Made by a program: the position numbers and the translations under genes. 64,000 nt of DNA from Rhodanobacter sp. MP7CTX1. GTDB lineage: Bacteria; Pseudomonadota; Gammaproteobacteria; Xanthomonadales; Rhodanobacteraceae. Positions 51,824 to 61,074 of the stretch are shown piece after piece. How positions within the stretch are numbered: the first letter of the stretch is position 1; each line of letters begins with the position of its first letter. A model generated the notes under the pieces. It had not been told where the DNA came from. It saw only the letters and a program-made list of their open reading frames with translations, and did not search any database. The stretch lies in contig NZ_JACHCN010000004.1 in NCBI RefSeq assembly GCF_014205795.1, positions 261,028 through 325,027 on the forward strand, given 5' to 3'.

Positions 51824-53182
51824 ATGAACAAGGTGTATGCAAGCGCGGCGAAAGCCCTCGACGGGCTGCTGGTCGACAGCATGACGATTGCCGCCGGCGG
51901 CTTCGGCCTGTGCGGCATCCCCGAAAACCTGATCGGCGCGCTGCTGGAAGCCGGCACCAAGGGGCTGACCATCGTCGGCAACAATGCCGGCGTGGACGAC
52001 TTCGGCATGGGCCCGCTGCTCAAGACGCGCCAGGTCAAATGCGTATACGCCTCCTACGTGGGCGAGAACAAGGAATTCGAGCGACAGGTGCTGGCCGGTG
52101 AACTGGAGTTGCACCTGGTGCCGCAAGGTACGCTTGCCGAGAAGCTGCGCGCGGGCGGCGCCGGCATCCCCGGCTTCTACACGCGCACCGGGTTCGGCAC
52201 CAAGCTGGCCGAGGGCAAGGAAACCAAGGATTTCGATGGCAAGGAATACGTGCTGGAGGAAGCGATCCACGCCGATCTGTCGATCGTGAAGGCATGGAAG
52301 GGCGATGCCCACGGCAACCTGGTGTTCCGCGAGACCGCGCGCAACTTCAATCCGATGATCGCCACCTGCGGCAAGATCTGCGTGGCTGAAGTGGAGCAGC
52401 TTGTGGAAGTGGGCGAGCTGGCACCGGATGCGATCCACGTGCCGGGCATCTATGTCGACCGCATCATCCAGGGTGCGAAGTACGAGAAGCGGATCGAGTT
52501 TCGTACTGTCGCCGGCGTGGTCGGCGGCAAGGAAAGTCCGATCCGTGTGGCGATGGCGAAGCGCGCTGCGCAGGAACTGCAGGATGGCTTTTACGTGAAC
52601 CTTGGCATCGGCATTCCGACCATGGTCGCCAACTACATTCCGGACGGCATCAACGTCACCCTGCAATCGGAAAACGGCTTGCTCGGCATCGGTCCGTTTC
52701 CGACCGAGGAGCAGATCGATCCGGATCTCATCAACGCCGGCAAGCAGACCATCACCACCCTGCCCGGCTCAAGCTTCTTCTCCAGCGCGGAGTCGTTCGC
52801 GATGATCCGCGGCGGCCATATCGACTTGTCGATCCTTGGCGGGCTGGAAGTCTCCGCGCATGGCGATCTGGCGAACTGGATGGTGCCGGGCAAGATGGTG
52901 AAGGGACCGGGCGGCGCGATGGACCTGGTCAGCGGCGTCAAGCGTGTGGTGGTGCTGATGGAGCACAACGCAAAGGATGGCACGCCGAAAATCAGGACCG
53001 CATGCGAGCTGCCGCTGACCGGCAAGCAAGTGGTCGACCTGATCATCACCGACCTGTGCGTGTTCAAGGTCAACAAGGGTGAGGGGCTGCTGCTGATCGA
53101 GCTCAACGATGGTGTCACGCTCGATGAAGTGAAGGCGAAAACTGGCTGCGAGTTTGCCGTGGATCCGTCGTTGAAGCACTGA
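51824..53182 (+). CDS. Succinyl-CoA:3-ketoacid CoA-transferase, A and B subunits fused
   Basis: 452 aa, both halves in one chain. Residues 1-232 are the A subunit ([51 protein letters not shown]). Residues about 240-452 are the B subunit ([33 protein letters not shown], catalytic Glu283 in [41 protein letters not shown]). Activates acetoacetate with succinyl-CoA. Bacteria usually have two genes (scoA, scoB); a fused chain is the mitochondrial layout. There is no stop or frameshift between halves. ATG follows GGAAGG. Confidence 0.95.
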   Translation: MNKVYASAAKALDGLLVDSMTIAAGGFGLCGIPENLIGALLEAGTKGLTIVGNNAGVDDFGMGPLLKTRQVKCVYASYVGENKEFERQVLAGELELHLVPQGTLAEKLRAGGAGIPGFYTRTGFGTKLAEGKETKDFDGKEYVLEEAIHADLSIVKAWKGDAHGNLVFRETARNFNPMIATCGKICVAEVEQLVEVGELAPDAIHVPGIYVDRIIQGAKYEKRIEFRTVAGVVGGKESPIRVAMAKRAAQELQDGFYVNLGIGIPTMVANYIPDGINVTLQSENGLLGIGPFPTEEQIDPDLINAGKQTITTLPGSSFFSSAESFAMIRGGHIDLSILGGLEVSAHGDLANWMVPGKMVKGPGGAMDLVSGVKRVVVLMEHNAKDGTPKIRTACELPLTGKQVVDLIITDLCVFKVNKGEGLLLIELNDGVTLDEVKAKTGCEFAVDPSLKH

Positions 53183-53230
53183 AAGCCAATCTCCCGCAAC
53201 CTGTAACGCGAAAGGTTCGCGCGAAAGACC

Positions 53231-53335
53231 TGTGGGAGCGACTTCAGTCGCGAAAGCCTGCGTGACCTCAGGTCGGGTTATCGCGACTGAAGTCGCTCCC
53301 ACAAGGGCATCGCGCACAGGGTGCGCCCCTACAGG
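53231..53335. repeat. Family A REP pair followed by a family D arm
   Basis: Family A arms at 53231-53252 and 53280-53303 (inverted), then a family D arm CGCGCACAGGGTGCGCCCCT at about 53309-53330, between the convergent CoA-transferase and kinase genes. Confidence 0.88.
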
Positions 53336-53359
53336 GTTTCAACGACGATGGTGGTTAAC

Positions 53360-54364
53360 TCAGACTTCGACCGGCAACGGATGCGGAAAGCGGATATGGG
53401 CGATGTTTTCATGCCCGGGACGCGTCTGTAGTTCCAGCGGCCACTTGAACCTGTCGCTGATGCGCTGGGCGATCGCCAGTTCAAAGCCGTGCCGGTCAGC
53501 GCCATGCTCACGCGTCGCGCGGGAGCCATCAGCGACCATCAATGGATCGGAATGATTGCTCACGCTCACTTCGCCGGGCAGCACGCTGATCACCACGCGT
53601 CCCTGTTCGGTTTGCTGACAGGCATTGCGGATCAGTTGCCAGCACAACACCGAAAACACCCGTGATGATCCTTGCAGCGCGAAGCGCGCCGATTCCTCCA
53701 GCTCCAGTTCGATCGGCCGTCCGACCAGGAGCTCACGAGCCGATTCCAACTCGTGTCGCAACACATCATTCACGACAAATCGTTCGCTATCGAGGCCCGT
53801 ATCGGACTCGCGTGCGAGTATCAACAAGGCTTCGACCAGTGCTTCCATTTCACGCGTGGCCCGCTTGATCCGGCGCACCGAGCGGCAACCGAAATCGCTG
53901 AGGCCGTCTTCGTCGGACAGCATGTCGGCCGACATCTTGATCACCGTGAGGGGGCTGCGCAGCTCATGGCTGGCGTCACGGGTAAAGTTGCGCTCGCGCT
54001 GGTTATAACCGGCAATACGCGTGGCAAACCCATGCAGCCCGCTCGCCAGCGCGGCGACATCGGCGTCAGTATCCAGCGACAACCGGCTCAATTGCGACGC
54101 GTCCGGATCGGACTGCTGGCCATCCCATCGATTGATGATACGTGCCAGCGCACGGACCGGCAGCCACCCACGACGCGTGGCTGACCAGGCGAGAGTGGTG
54201 GTGATCACGATCACCGCGATCACCGCTGCCACCGGTGCGACGTCATAAATGCCCATCACACAGATGATCGCCACAGCCAGAAACTGCAGGCCAAACACCC
54301 ATGCGATTCGACGCCGGAAGGCGCCCACATGAAATGTGGCTACTGGCTTTCTCCTGCTGTCCAT
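53360..54364 (-). CDS. Sensor histidine kinase with degenerate ATP lid
   Basis: 334 aa from ATG 54364, 19 bp after the regulator stop. Two transmembrane helices lie close together (about 18-60), leaving almost no periplasmic sensor. HAMP-like linker, then the H-box NFTRDASHELRSPLTVIKMSADML. The N-box is CWQLIRNACQQT. The usual DxGxG box reads VSNHSDPL and the GxGLGLAI box reads DRHGFELAIAQRI. Either a catalytically odd family or mainly a phosphatase. The last part (RFKWPLELQTRPG) is conserved-looking. Paired with the next gene. Confidence 0.85.
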   Translation of the reverse strand: MDSRRKPVATFHVGAFRRRIAWVFGLQFLAVAIICVMGIYDVAPVAAVIAVIVITTTLAWSATRRGWLPVRALARIINRWDGQQSDPDASQLSRLSLDTDADVAALASGLHGFATRIAGYNQRERNFTRDASHELRSPLTVIKMSADMLSDEDGLSDFGCRSVRRIKRATREMEALVEALLILARESDTGLDSERFVVNDVLRHELESARELLVGRPIELELEESARFALQGSSRVFSVLCWQLIRNACQQTEQGRVVISVLPGEVSVSNHSDPLMVADGSRATREHGADRHGFELAIAQRISDRFKWPLELQTRPGHENIAHIRFPHPLPVEV

Positions 54365-54383
54365 TACCTTCGCCGTGTCCGTC

Positions 54384-55115
54384 TCAAATCGTCTGGGCGG
54401 TGGTTGCCACCTCTGATTCAAGATCCGCGAGGCGATAACCGGCTGAATGGATGGTGTGTAGCAGGGGCCGTGCGAAGGGTTTGTCTATGACTCGGCGCAG
54501 GTTGTACAGATGCGAGCGCAAGGTATCGGAGTCGGGCAGCGTATCGCCCCAGATCTCGCGTTCGATGTCACGCCGGCTGACGACGCGCGGCGATTCGCGC
54601 ATCAGGATCGCCAGCAGCTTCAGGCCGATCGGCGACACCACCAGTTCCTGGCCCTCACGGGTCAGCCGCAGTGTCGCGGTATCGAGGGTCATGTCGCCTA
54701 CCGTGAGCACTTCCGTGGAGACCTGGCGGCGATCGCGACGGATCAGGGCGCGCAATCGCGCCTCCAGCTCACGCACTTCGAACGGCTTGACCAGGTAGTC
54801 GTCGGCGCCCGCTTCGAGGCCCACCAGCTTGTCTTCCAGGGTGTCGCGCGCCGTCAGCATCAACACCGGGGTCGATTTCTTCGCTTCCTTGCGCAGCTTG
54901 CGACAAACTTCCAGCCCGTCCAGGCCCGGCAGCATCAGATCCAGCACCATCACGTCGTAGCTGTTGGATACCGCCAGGTGCAGGCCGCTGACGCCGTCGG
55001 CGGCGTAGTCGACCGAGTAGCCGCGGCGCTCGAGAAACTCACCGACCATTTCGGCGATCTGGCGATTGTCCTCAACCAGCAGAATCAGTCCCGCTTGCTC
55101 GTCATGTACGGTCAT
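54384..55115 (-). CDS. OmpR/PhoB-family response regulator
   Basis: 243 aa. Receiver domain with LLVEDNRQIAEMVGEFLERRG, the acceptor Asp in YDVMVLDLMLPGLDGLEV (near residue 60) and TARDTLEDKLVGLEAGADDYLVKPF. The winged-helix DNA-binding domain has RRDIEREIWGDTLPDSDTLRSHLYNLRRVIDKPF, PhoB-like. First gene of the regulator-kinase pair; signal unknown. A 107-bp gap to tesA holds no clear feature. Confidence 0.93.
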   Translation of the reverse strand: MTVHDEQAGLILLVEDNRQIAEMVGEFLERRGYSVDYAADGVSGLHLAVSNSYDVMVLDLMLPGLDGLEVCRKLRKEAKKSTPVLMLTARDTLEDKLVGLEAGADDYLVKPFEVRELEARLRALIRRDRRQVSTEVLTVGDMTLDTATLRLTREGQELVVSPIGLKLLAILMRESPRVVSRRDIEREIWGDTLPDSDTLRSHLYNLRRVIDKPFARPLLHTIHSAGYRLADLESEVATTAQTI

Positions 55116-55222
55116 GTCGTCCTCGCTTGCTTGGCTTCACAAATGTGAAGAGCTAACCGTTTAGGGGGTGAGCACAGCGTGAAAGGCGCGCAAGTCATTC
55201 AGAATGCGTTCGATTTTTACCG

Positions 55223-55849
55223 TCAGTGCAAGAGTGGTTGCAGCTGATTCCAGACCGTTTCCAGCACTTTCGGCTCCGCGCTGGCCACCGGATGCAGCCC
55301 ATCTTCCTGCATCAGCGCGGGATTGAGGGCCACGCCATCGAGCAGGAAGGGCACCAGCGAGGTGTGCTTGGTTCGGGCCAGATCCGCATAGATCGCCCGC
55401 AGGCCATCGCGATACTGCGGGCCGTAGTTCACCGGCAGTTCGATGCCAACCAGCAACACGCTGACCTTCGCCTGCTGCGCCGCATCGATCATGGCCACCA
55501 GGTTGTCGTGCAACAGCGGCAACGGCAGTCCACGCAAGCCGTCATTGGCACCCAGTTCAAGCACCAGCACGGCCGGGTGGTACTTCTGCAGCAGCGCCGG
55601 CAGGCGGTTGCGACCGCTCAGCGATGTTTCGCCACTGATGCTGGCATTGACCGCGGTCCACATCGGCACCATCTTGCCTAAACGCGCATCCAGCAGCGAT
55701 ACCCAGCCGGACTCGACCGGTATGTTGTGCGCGGCGGACAACGAATCACCCAGCACCAGGACAGTTTTCGGCGTTTCCGCCATGGCAGTGCCGATGCCAC
55801 ACCAAAGTATCAAGCCGCTCCACATCAACCAGCCAAGGCATCGACGCAT
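55223..55849 (-). CDS. tesA: Arylesterase / lysophospholipase-type SGNH hydrolase (TesA)
   Basis: 208 aa from ATG 55849; signal peptide about residues 1-24. SGNH blocks are VLGDSLSAAHNIP (Ser), INGET-type SISGETSLSGRNRLPALL (Gly), ELGANDGLRGLP (Asn) and QEDGLHPVA (Asp-His). Periplasmic thioesterase/lysophospholipase I. Divergent from the ybbAP-type genes, as in E. coli. The two start codons share the palindrome CATG and overlap by 2 nt. Confidence 0.94.
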   Translation of the reverse strand: MRRCLGWLMWSGLILWCGIGTAMAETPKTVLVLGDSLSAAHNIPVESGWVSLLDARLGKMVPMWTAVNASISGETSLSGRNRLPALLQKYHPAVLVLELGANDGLRGLPLPLLHDNLVAMIDAAQQAKVSVLLVGIELPVNYGPQYRDGLRAIYADLARTKHTSLVPFLLDGVALNPALMQEDGLHPVASAEPKVLETVWNQLQPLLH

Positions 55850-56549
55850 GAGTGATTCTTCCCGTCTTCTTCTCGAGGCCTGCGATGTTAGCAAGTCGGT
55901 CAGCGGCCCCGAGGGAAGACTCGACATCCTGTACAACGTCAGCCTGCAGATTCGTTCGGGCGAGAGCTTCGCCATCGTGGGAGCCTCCGGCTCCGGCAAG
56001 ACCACCCTGCTCGGCCTGCTGGCCGGACTGGACACTCCCGACACCGGCAGCATCCAGCTCGATGGCCACGCGCTGGAAAAACTCGACGAAGAAGCGCGGG
56101 CAGACCTGCGTCGTCAGTTGGTAGGTTTCGTGTTCCAGTCGTTCCACCTGCTGCCCGCGCTCACCGCCGAGGAAAACGTGATGCTGCCGCTGGAGCTGGA
56201 AGGCAGCAGTGCCGCCCGGCCTCGCGCCCGTGCTGCGCTCGAAGCGGTGGGCCTGGGTGCGCGGCGGCGGCACTATCCGGCGCAGCTGTCCGGCGGCGAG
56301 CAACAACGCGTGGCGATTGCCCGCGCGTTCGTACACGGCCCGCGTGTGCTGTTTGCCGATGAACCCACCGGCAACCTCGACCAGCGCACAGGCCATCACG
56401 TGTGCGACTTGCTGTTTGCACTCAACCGCGACCACCGCACCACGCTCGTGCTGGTTACCCACGATGCAGCACTGGCCGCGCGCTGCGATCGTCGCATCGA
56501 GCTGGAAGAAGGTCGCGTCGTACCGCCCGCCACGGGCACGCAGGCATGA
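55848..56549 (+). CDS. ybbA: ABC transporter ATP-binding protein (YbbA/LolD-like)
   Basis: 233 aa from ATG 55848, AAGG about 8 nt upstream. Walker [21 protein letters not shown], signature [22 protein letters not shown], Walker [17 protein letters not shown]. Member of the LolD/MacB ATPase subfamily, partner of an FtsX-like permease. Its end overlaps the permease start by 4 nt. Longer upstream reading runs antisense through tesA and is discarded. Confidence 0.94.
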   Translation: MSDSSRLLLEACDVSKSVSGPEGRLDILYNVSLQIRSGESFAIVGASGSGKTTLLGLLAGLDTPDTGSIQLDGHALEKLDEEARADLRRQLVGFVFQSFHLLPALTAEENVMLPLELEGSSAARPRARAALEAVGLGARRRHYPAQLSGGEQQRVAIARAFVHGPRVLFADEPTGNLDQRTGHHVCDLLFALNRDHRTTLVLVTHDAALAARCDRRIELEEGRVVPPATGTQA

Positions 56550-59029
56550 AGCTGCTGCTGCTCGCTCTGCGCAGCCTGCGTCGCGAATGGCACTTGCCGG
56601 AGTTGCGCACCTTGGCCGCCTCGCTGCTACTGGCGGTGGTCGCGCTCGGTGTGGTTGCCACCCTCGCCGCGCGGACCGAGCACGGCGTGCTGGCCAGCAC
56701 CGCCGAACTGATCGGTGGCGACGTGGGCATCGCCTCGCCGCAAACCTTGCCGGACTCATTTGCCGCCGAGGCTCGCCAGCTCAATCTGAGCATGACCCAT
56801 ACGGCGAGTTTCCCCAGCGTGGCGTTCGCACACGAACAAACCCAGTTGCTCGACGTGCTGGCCGGCGATCAACACTACCCGCTGCGCGGCACTCTGGAAT
56901 TGGGCAACGCGACGAGTCGCTCGTACAACGGCCGCGCGCCGGCCGCGGGCCAGGTCTATCTCGATCATCGCGCGCTGGTTGCCCTGAATCTCAAGATTGG
57001 CCAGCAAGTGCAGGTGGGCGGCCGCGAGCTGACCATCGCCGCCGAACTGCTGCGCGAGCCGGACGGCGGCGAACTGTTCGCCATGGCACCCCGCGCGATG
57101 ATGAGCCTGACCGACGCCGAACAGGCCGGGCTGCTCGGCGTTGGCAGCCGCGCGCGGCATAGCCTGCTGCTGGCCGGCGCGCCTGCGGCGGTACAGGGCT
57201 GGCGCGACTGGGTGGAGTCGACTGCGCTGCCGCAAGGGGCTGAGCTGATCACGCCGGAACAAGTGCAGGAGCGCATGCGCACGGCGTTTGATCGGGCGGG
57301 CGCGTTTTTGCGTCTTACGGCCTTACTGTCGGCCCTGCTGGCCGGCGTCGCGATTGCGCTGGCCGCGCAGCGCTACGCGCGGCGCAAGACCTCCGAGGTG
57401 GCGCTGCTGCGTGCGCTTGGTACGTCGCGACGGCGAGTGCTGGGTCTGCTGCTTGGCACCCTCGGTGCGCTCGCCCTGCCTGCCGTGGTGCTCGGTCTAT
57501 TGCTGGCTCTGGGCCTGTCGCAGCTCGCATGGGTGTTTGCCAGTCAGTTGTTCGGTAGCGTGCCGACGGCACTGCCGCTGGCGCCGTCATTCGCCGCTGC
57601 AGCGATGGGCGTCGCTGTGCTCGTGGGCTTCGCGTTGCCGCCGCTGGTGCGATTGGCAGAGGTACCGCCTGTTGCGGTGTTCCGTCAGAGCGTCACGCGA
57701 CGCATGCGCCGTTTCGACGCGTTGTATCTGATCCCGGTGTTGGTGGCTCTGGGACTGATCTGGAGCCAGAGCGACTCGCTGAAGCTGGCCGGTATTCTCG
57801 CCGCCAGCCTGTTCGGCGTGGCGGTGGTGGCGGCCTTGCTTGCTGCTCTATTGCTATGGGTTGCTCGGCGCGTGGCACCCGGGGCGCACCCTGCGCTGCG
57901 TCTGGGGCTGGCGGCGCTGGCGCGGCGACGTACCCTGAGCCTGATCCAGGCCACCGCGCTCAGCATTGGCTTGTGCGCGCTACTGCTGCTGGCGATCGTC
58001 GCCCCTTCGCTGCTGCAGGGCTGGCGGCAGGAGCTGCCGGCGAATACGCCGAACTGGTTCGCGTTGAACCTGCAGGACGATCAACGTGCAGGTTTTGAAA
58101 AAACGTTGGCAGCGATCGACGGCCAGCAACTCAACATGTTGCCGCTGGCCGTTGGGAAACTCACCGCCATCAATGGTCGACCGATCGACCAGATCGCCTT
58201 CAAGGACGAACGTGCAAAGGACTGGACCGACCGCCAACTGCGACTGTCCTGGGCGAGCAGCCTGCCACCAGCAAATCAGGTCATCGCCGGGCAATGGGCC
58301 GGAGCAAACGCAGCGCAAGCCGAGGTGTCGATCGACACCATGTGGCGTGACATATTCGGCTTGAAGCTGGGCGATACCCTAAGCCTGGATATCGGCGAAG
58401 GCAGCGTCAATGCGAAGGTCAGCAGCATCCGCAAAGTCGACTGGAGTTCGTTCCGGGTCAACTTTTTCCTGCTGCTCGATGCGGCCCATGCCAGCGACTT
58501 GCCGCATACCTGGCTGGCCAGTTTCTACCTGCCGCGCAGCCATGCCACGCAGCTGGCGCAACTGTCACGCGATTACTCCAACCTAAGCCTGATCGACGTC
58601 GACTCGCTGCTCGACCGCGTACGCGAGATCGTCGATCGCGTCGGCAATGCCGTGCGCTGGATTCTCGGTTTCAGCCTGCTTGCGGGTGCGCTGGTGCTGG
58701 CCGCCGCACTCGCCGCCAGCGCGGCCGAGCGACGCCACGAAGCGGCGCTGCTGCGCACGCTCGGCGCACGCCGCAATCAACTGCGTGTCGCCGCCGCCTG
58801 CGAATTTGCCCTGCTCGGCCTGATCGCCGGCCTCACCGCCGCGCTCGGCGCCGCCGGCGCCGGGGTGTGGCTCGGCCACTCGGTCTTCCATATCGACGGC
58901 TTCGTGCCGCCGCTGTGGCCGCTCGCATTCGCTGCGCTCGGCGCTGCGTTTGTGGTGATGTTGCTGGGACTGGCGGGGACACGGAAGGTGACGCGCACCT
59001 CGCCAATGCGGCTGTTGCGGGAAGGTTAG
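56546..59029 (+). CDS. ybbP: ABC transporter FtsX/MacB-like permease (YbbP)
   Basis: 827 aa from ATG 56546. Ten helices in the YbbP pattern: one after the N terminus (SLLLAVVALGVVATLAA), a large periplasmic domain (about 45-240), helix clusters at about 255-480, a second periplasmic domain (500-690), and three final helices. FtsX motifs VALLRALGTSRRRVLGL and AALLRTLGARRNQLRVAA. Likely a mechanotransmitting or lipid/lipoprotein-handling ABC system; the true substrate is unknown. ATGA-coupled to ybbA. Confidence 0.93.
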   Translation: MKLLLLALRSLRREWHLPELRTLAASLLLAVVALGVVATLAARTEHGVLASTAELIGGDVGIASPQTLPDSFAAEARQLNLSMTHTASFPSVAFAHEQTQLLDVLAGDQHYPLRGTLELGNATSRSYNGRAPAAGQVYLDHRALVALNLKIGQQVQVGGRELTIAAELLREPDGGELFAMAPRAMMSLTDAEQAGLLGVGSRARHSLLLAGAPAAVQGWRDWVESTALPQGAELITPEQVQERMRTAFDRAGAFLRLTALLSALLAGVAIALAAQRYARRKTSEVALLRALGTSRRRVLGLLLGTLGALALPAVVLGLLLALGLSQLAWVFASQLFGSVPTALPLAPSFAAAAMGVAVLVGFALPPLVRLAEVPPVAVFRQSVTRRMRRFDALYLIPVLVALGLIWSQSDSLKLAGILAASLFGVAVVAALLAALLLWVARRVAPGAHPALRLGLAALARRRTLSLIQATALSIGLCALLLLAIVAPSLLQGWRQELPANTPNWFALNLQDDQRAGFEKTLAAIDGQQLNMLPLAVGKLTAINGRPIDQIAFKDERAKDWTDRQLRLSWASSLPPANQVIAGQWAGANAAQAEVSIDTMWRDIFGLKLGDTLSLDIGEGSVNAKVSSIRKVDWSSFRVNFFLLLDAAHASDLPHTWLASFYLPRSHATQLAQLSRDYSNLSLIDVDSLLDRVREIVDRVGNAVRWILGFSLLAGALVLAAALAASAAERRHEAALLRTLGARRNQLRVAAACEFALLGLIAGLTAALGAAGAGVWLGHSVFHIDGFVPPLWPLAFAALGAAFVVMLLGLAGTRKVTRTSPMRLLREG

Positions 59030-59044
59030 TATTCCTTAGACCTG

Positions 59045-59153
59045 CCCCCTCCCCTGCTCGCAGGGGAGGGTTGGGGTGGGGTCGCTCTTCGCCAAGAAGA
59101 TCAAAAGCCCAATCCCCTCCCAACCTCCCCCTGCAAGCAGGGGGAGGAGCGAA
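59045..59153. repeat. Family C repeat pair
   Basis: Arms CCCTCCCCTGCTCGCAGGGG with GGTTGGGGTGGGGTCGCTCT, and an inverted partner at about 59117-59153, in the ybbP-GST gap. Confidence 0.8.
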
Positions 59154-59225
59154 ACGGCTTGCGGGGAGCTGGAAGTTATAGTTCATTGCAATCTTTGGTC
59201 TCTCATCCGCGAGCGCAGGCCCACC

Positions 59226-59855
59226 ATGTACACCCTCTACTACTCACCCGGCACCGCCAGCATGGTGGTGCATCTGGCCCTGCTGGAAATCGGTGCGCCG
59301 CATGAACTGCGATTGATCGATATCGATACGCAGGCGCAACACGACCCCGAGTACCGGAAGCTGAATCCACGCGGCGTCGTTCCAACGCTGGTGATCGACG
59401 GCCGGCCATTGTCGGAATCGGCGGCGTTGCTGATGGTGCTGGCCGACCGTCACCCGGAATCCAAGCTGGCCCCGCCGCCGGGCACGCCCGAGCGCGAAAC
59501 GTGGCAGCAGTGGGTCGTCTATCTCAGCAATACGCTGATGTCGACGTATCGCTTCTGGTTCTATCCACCGGAGCTTGGTGCAGCGGAGCACACGCCTGAA
59601 GTCCACGCCGCCTTGCAACGCAAGATCGAAGGCGTGTGGGATCTGCTCGACGCACAACTCACCGCGAACGGGCCGTACCTTCTCGGCAAGGAGTTCTCCG
59701 GCGCCGACCTGCTGCTGGGCATGCTGATGCGCTGGTCGCGCAACATGCCACGTCCGGTGACCGAATGGCCCGCACTGAAGCGGCTGGCCGATCTGGTACG
59801 CGCGCGACCGAGCTGGCAGAAGCTGTACGAGATCGAAGGACTCAGCGGGTGGTGA
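59226..59855 (+). CDS. Glutathione S-transferase family protein
   Basis: 209 aa from ATG 59226; the reading upstream is repeat sequence. Thioredoxin-fold N domain: YTLYYSPGTASMVVHLALLEIG with a Ser in the active position, NPRGVVPTLVIDGRPLSESAALLMVLADRHPE. The C domain is helical (GPYLLGKEFSGADLLLGMLMRWSRNMPRP). Substrate unknown. The next gene starts 27 bp later, possibly co-transcribed. Confidence 0.9.
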   Translation: MYTLYYSPGTASMVVHLALLEIGAPHELRLIDIDTQAQHDPEYRKLNPRGVVPTLVIDGRPLSESAALLMVLADRHPESKLAPPPGTPERETWQQWVVYLSNTLMSTYRFWFYPPELGAAEHTPEVHAALQRKIEGVWDLLDAQLTANGPYLLGKEFSGADLLLGMLMRWSRNMPRPVTEWPALKRLADLVRARPSWQKLYEIEGLSGW

Positions 59856-59882
59856 TCGGCATGCCGGGTGGGATGCCGACGC

Positions 59883-61025
59883 ATGAGTGATGCGAAGGCA
59901 ACATCCGAAGCGCCCTCGTCGTGGATGCAAAAGCTGAAGGCCGAATGGCTGTTGCTGCTGTTCGCTTTATTGACCATCGCACTGGCCCTGTTCGACCCGC
60001 AATCGCTGGCGAAGTATCAGCACTGGTTGCAGTTACCGACACTGGCCGGCTTGATGGGCTTGCTGATCGCGATCCAGGGCATCCGCGACAGTGGCCTGGT
60101 GCAGCACGCAGCGGTCGCCGTCGTGGCGCGCGCCCATTCGTTGCGCAGTCTTGGACTGCTGCTGGTGACGGCGACGGCACTGTTGTCGATGGTGCTGACG
60201 AACGACGTGAGCCTGTTTCTGATCGTGCCGCTGACGGTGGCGATCGGCAGCATGTCGAACCTGCCGGTATTGCGCATGGTGGTGCTGGAGGCGCTGGCAG
60301 TGAACGCGGGCTCCACGCTGAGCCCGATCGGCAACCCACAGAATCTACTGCTATGGCAGCACTCGCAGTTGCCGTTCCTGCATTTCACCCTGGCAATGCT
60401 GCCGGCCGCAGCCGTGATGTTTGCGCTGGTGGCGACGTTTACATGGCTATGGTTGCCACGCGATCGGATCGAACTGGCGCCGGACAAGATCGATGGCCAG
60501 GTGACCTCCCGCCGGCTCGGCGCATGGTCGATGGCCGCGTTGCTGGCCATGGTGCTGCTGATGGAATATCACCAAGCACCGCTGGGCTCCGTATTGATGC
60601 TCGTGCTGTTTGCGCTGCTGGCGCGATCGAGCCTGGCGCGGATCGACTGGTTGCTGCTGCTCACATTCGCAGCGATTTTCCTGGGACTGGGCCACTTCGC
60701 CGAACTGCCGCTAGTGCGGCATGCGCTTGACCAAGTTGATTTCACTCGGCCGCTGACTTTGTATGCCAGCGGCATCGTTGCCTCGCAACTGATCAGCAAT
60801 GTACCGGCGACGGTGCTGCTGCTCGACCGCACGTCCAACGCGATCGCGCTGGCGGTCGCGGTGAACGTGGGCGGCTTCGGCTTGGCGATCGGTTCGCTGG
60901 CCAATCTGATCGCACTGCGTCTGGCGAATCAGCCGCGTGGTTTGCGGCAGCTGCAGCTGGTGTCGATCCCGTTCCTGCTGGTGTGCGCGCCACTGGTCTA
61001 TCTGGCCTGGCGCTGGCTGGGCTGA
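59883..61025 (+). CDS. SLC13/ArsB-type anion or ion permease
   Basis: 380 aa, about 10-11 transmembrane helices. Ion-transporter superfamily features: LLIAIQGIRDSGLVQHAAVA, LSMVLTNDVSLFLIVPL with the TND signature, ALAVNAGSTLSPIGNPQNLLLW with the NPQN motif, and the second repeat ASQLISNVPATVLLLDRTSN with the SNVPAT motif. Such proteins carry dicarboxylates, sulfate, arsenite or Na+. Specificity cannot be told. ATG 59883 chosen. Confidence 0.88.
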   Translation: MSDAKATSEAPSSWMQKLKAEWLLLLFALLTIALALFDPQSLAKYQHWLQLPTLAGLMGLLIAIQGIRDSGLVQHAAVAVVARAHSLRSLGLLLVTATALLSMVLTNDVSLFLIVPLTVAIGSMSNLPVLRMVVLEALAVNAGSTLSPIGNPQNLLLWQHSQLPFLHFTLAMLPAAAVMFALVATFTWLWLPRDRIELAPDKIDGQVTSRRLGAWSMAALLAMVLLMEYHQAPLGSVLMLVLFALLARSSLARIDWLLLLTFAAIFLGLGHFAELPLVRHALDQVDFTRPLTLYASGIVASQLISNVPATVLLLDRTSNAIALAVAVNVGGFGLAIGSLANLIALRLANQPRGLRQLQLVSIPFLLVCAPLVYLAWRWLG

Positions 61026-61074
61026 GATCACCAGCGTCCTCCCTTGCCTGACATGGAAGGACGCTCACCCCACA

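Noticed and set aside
55850-56053. N-terminal extension of tesA into ybbA
   Set aside because: It is antisense to the ybbA Walker A region; the signal peptide begins at 55849.
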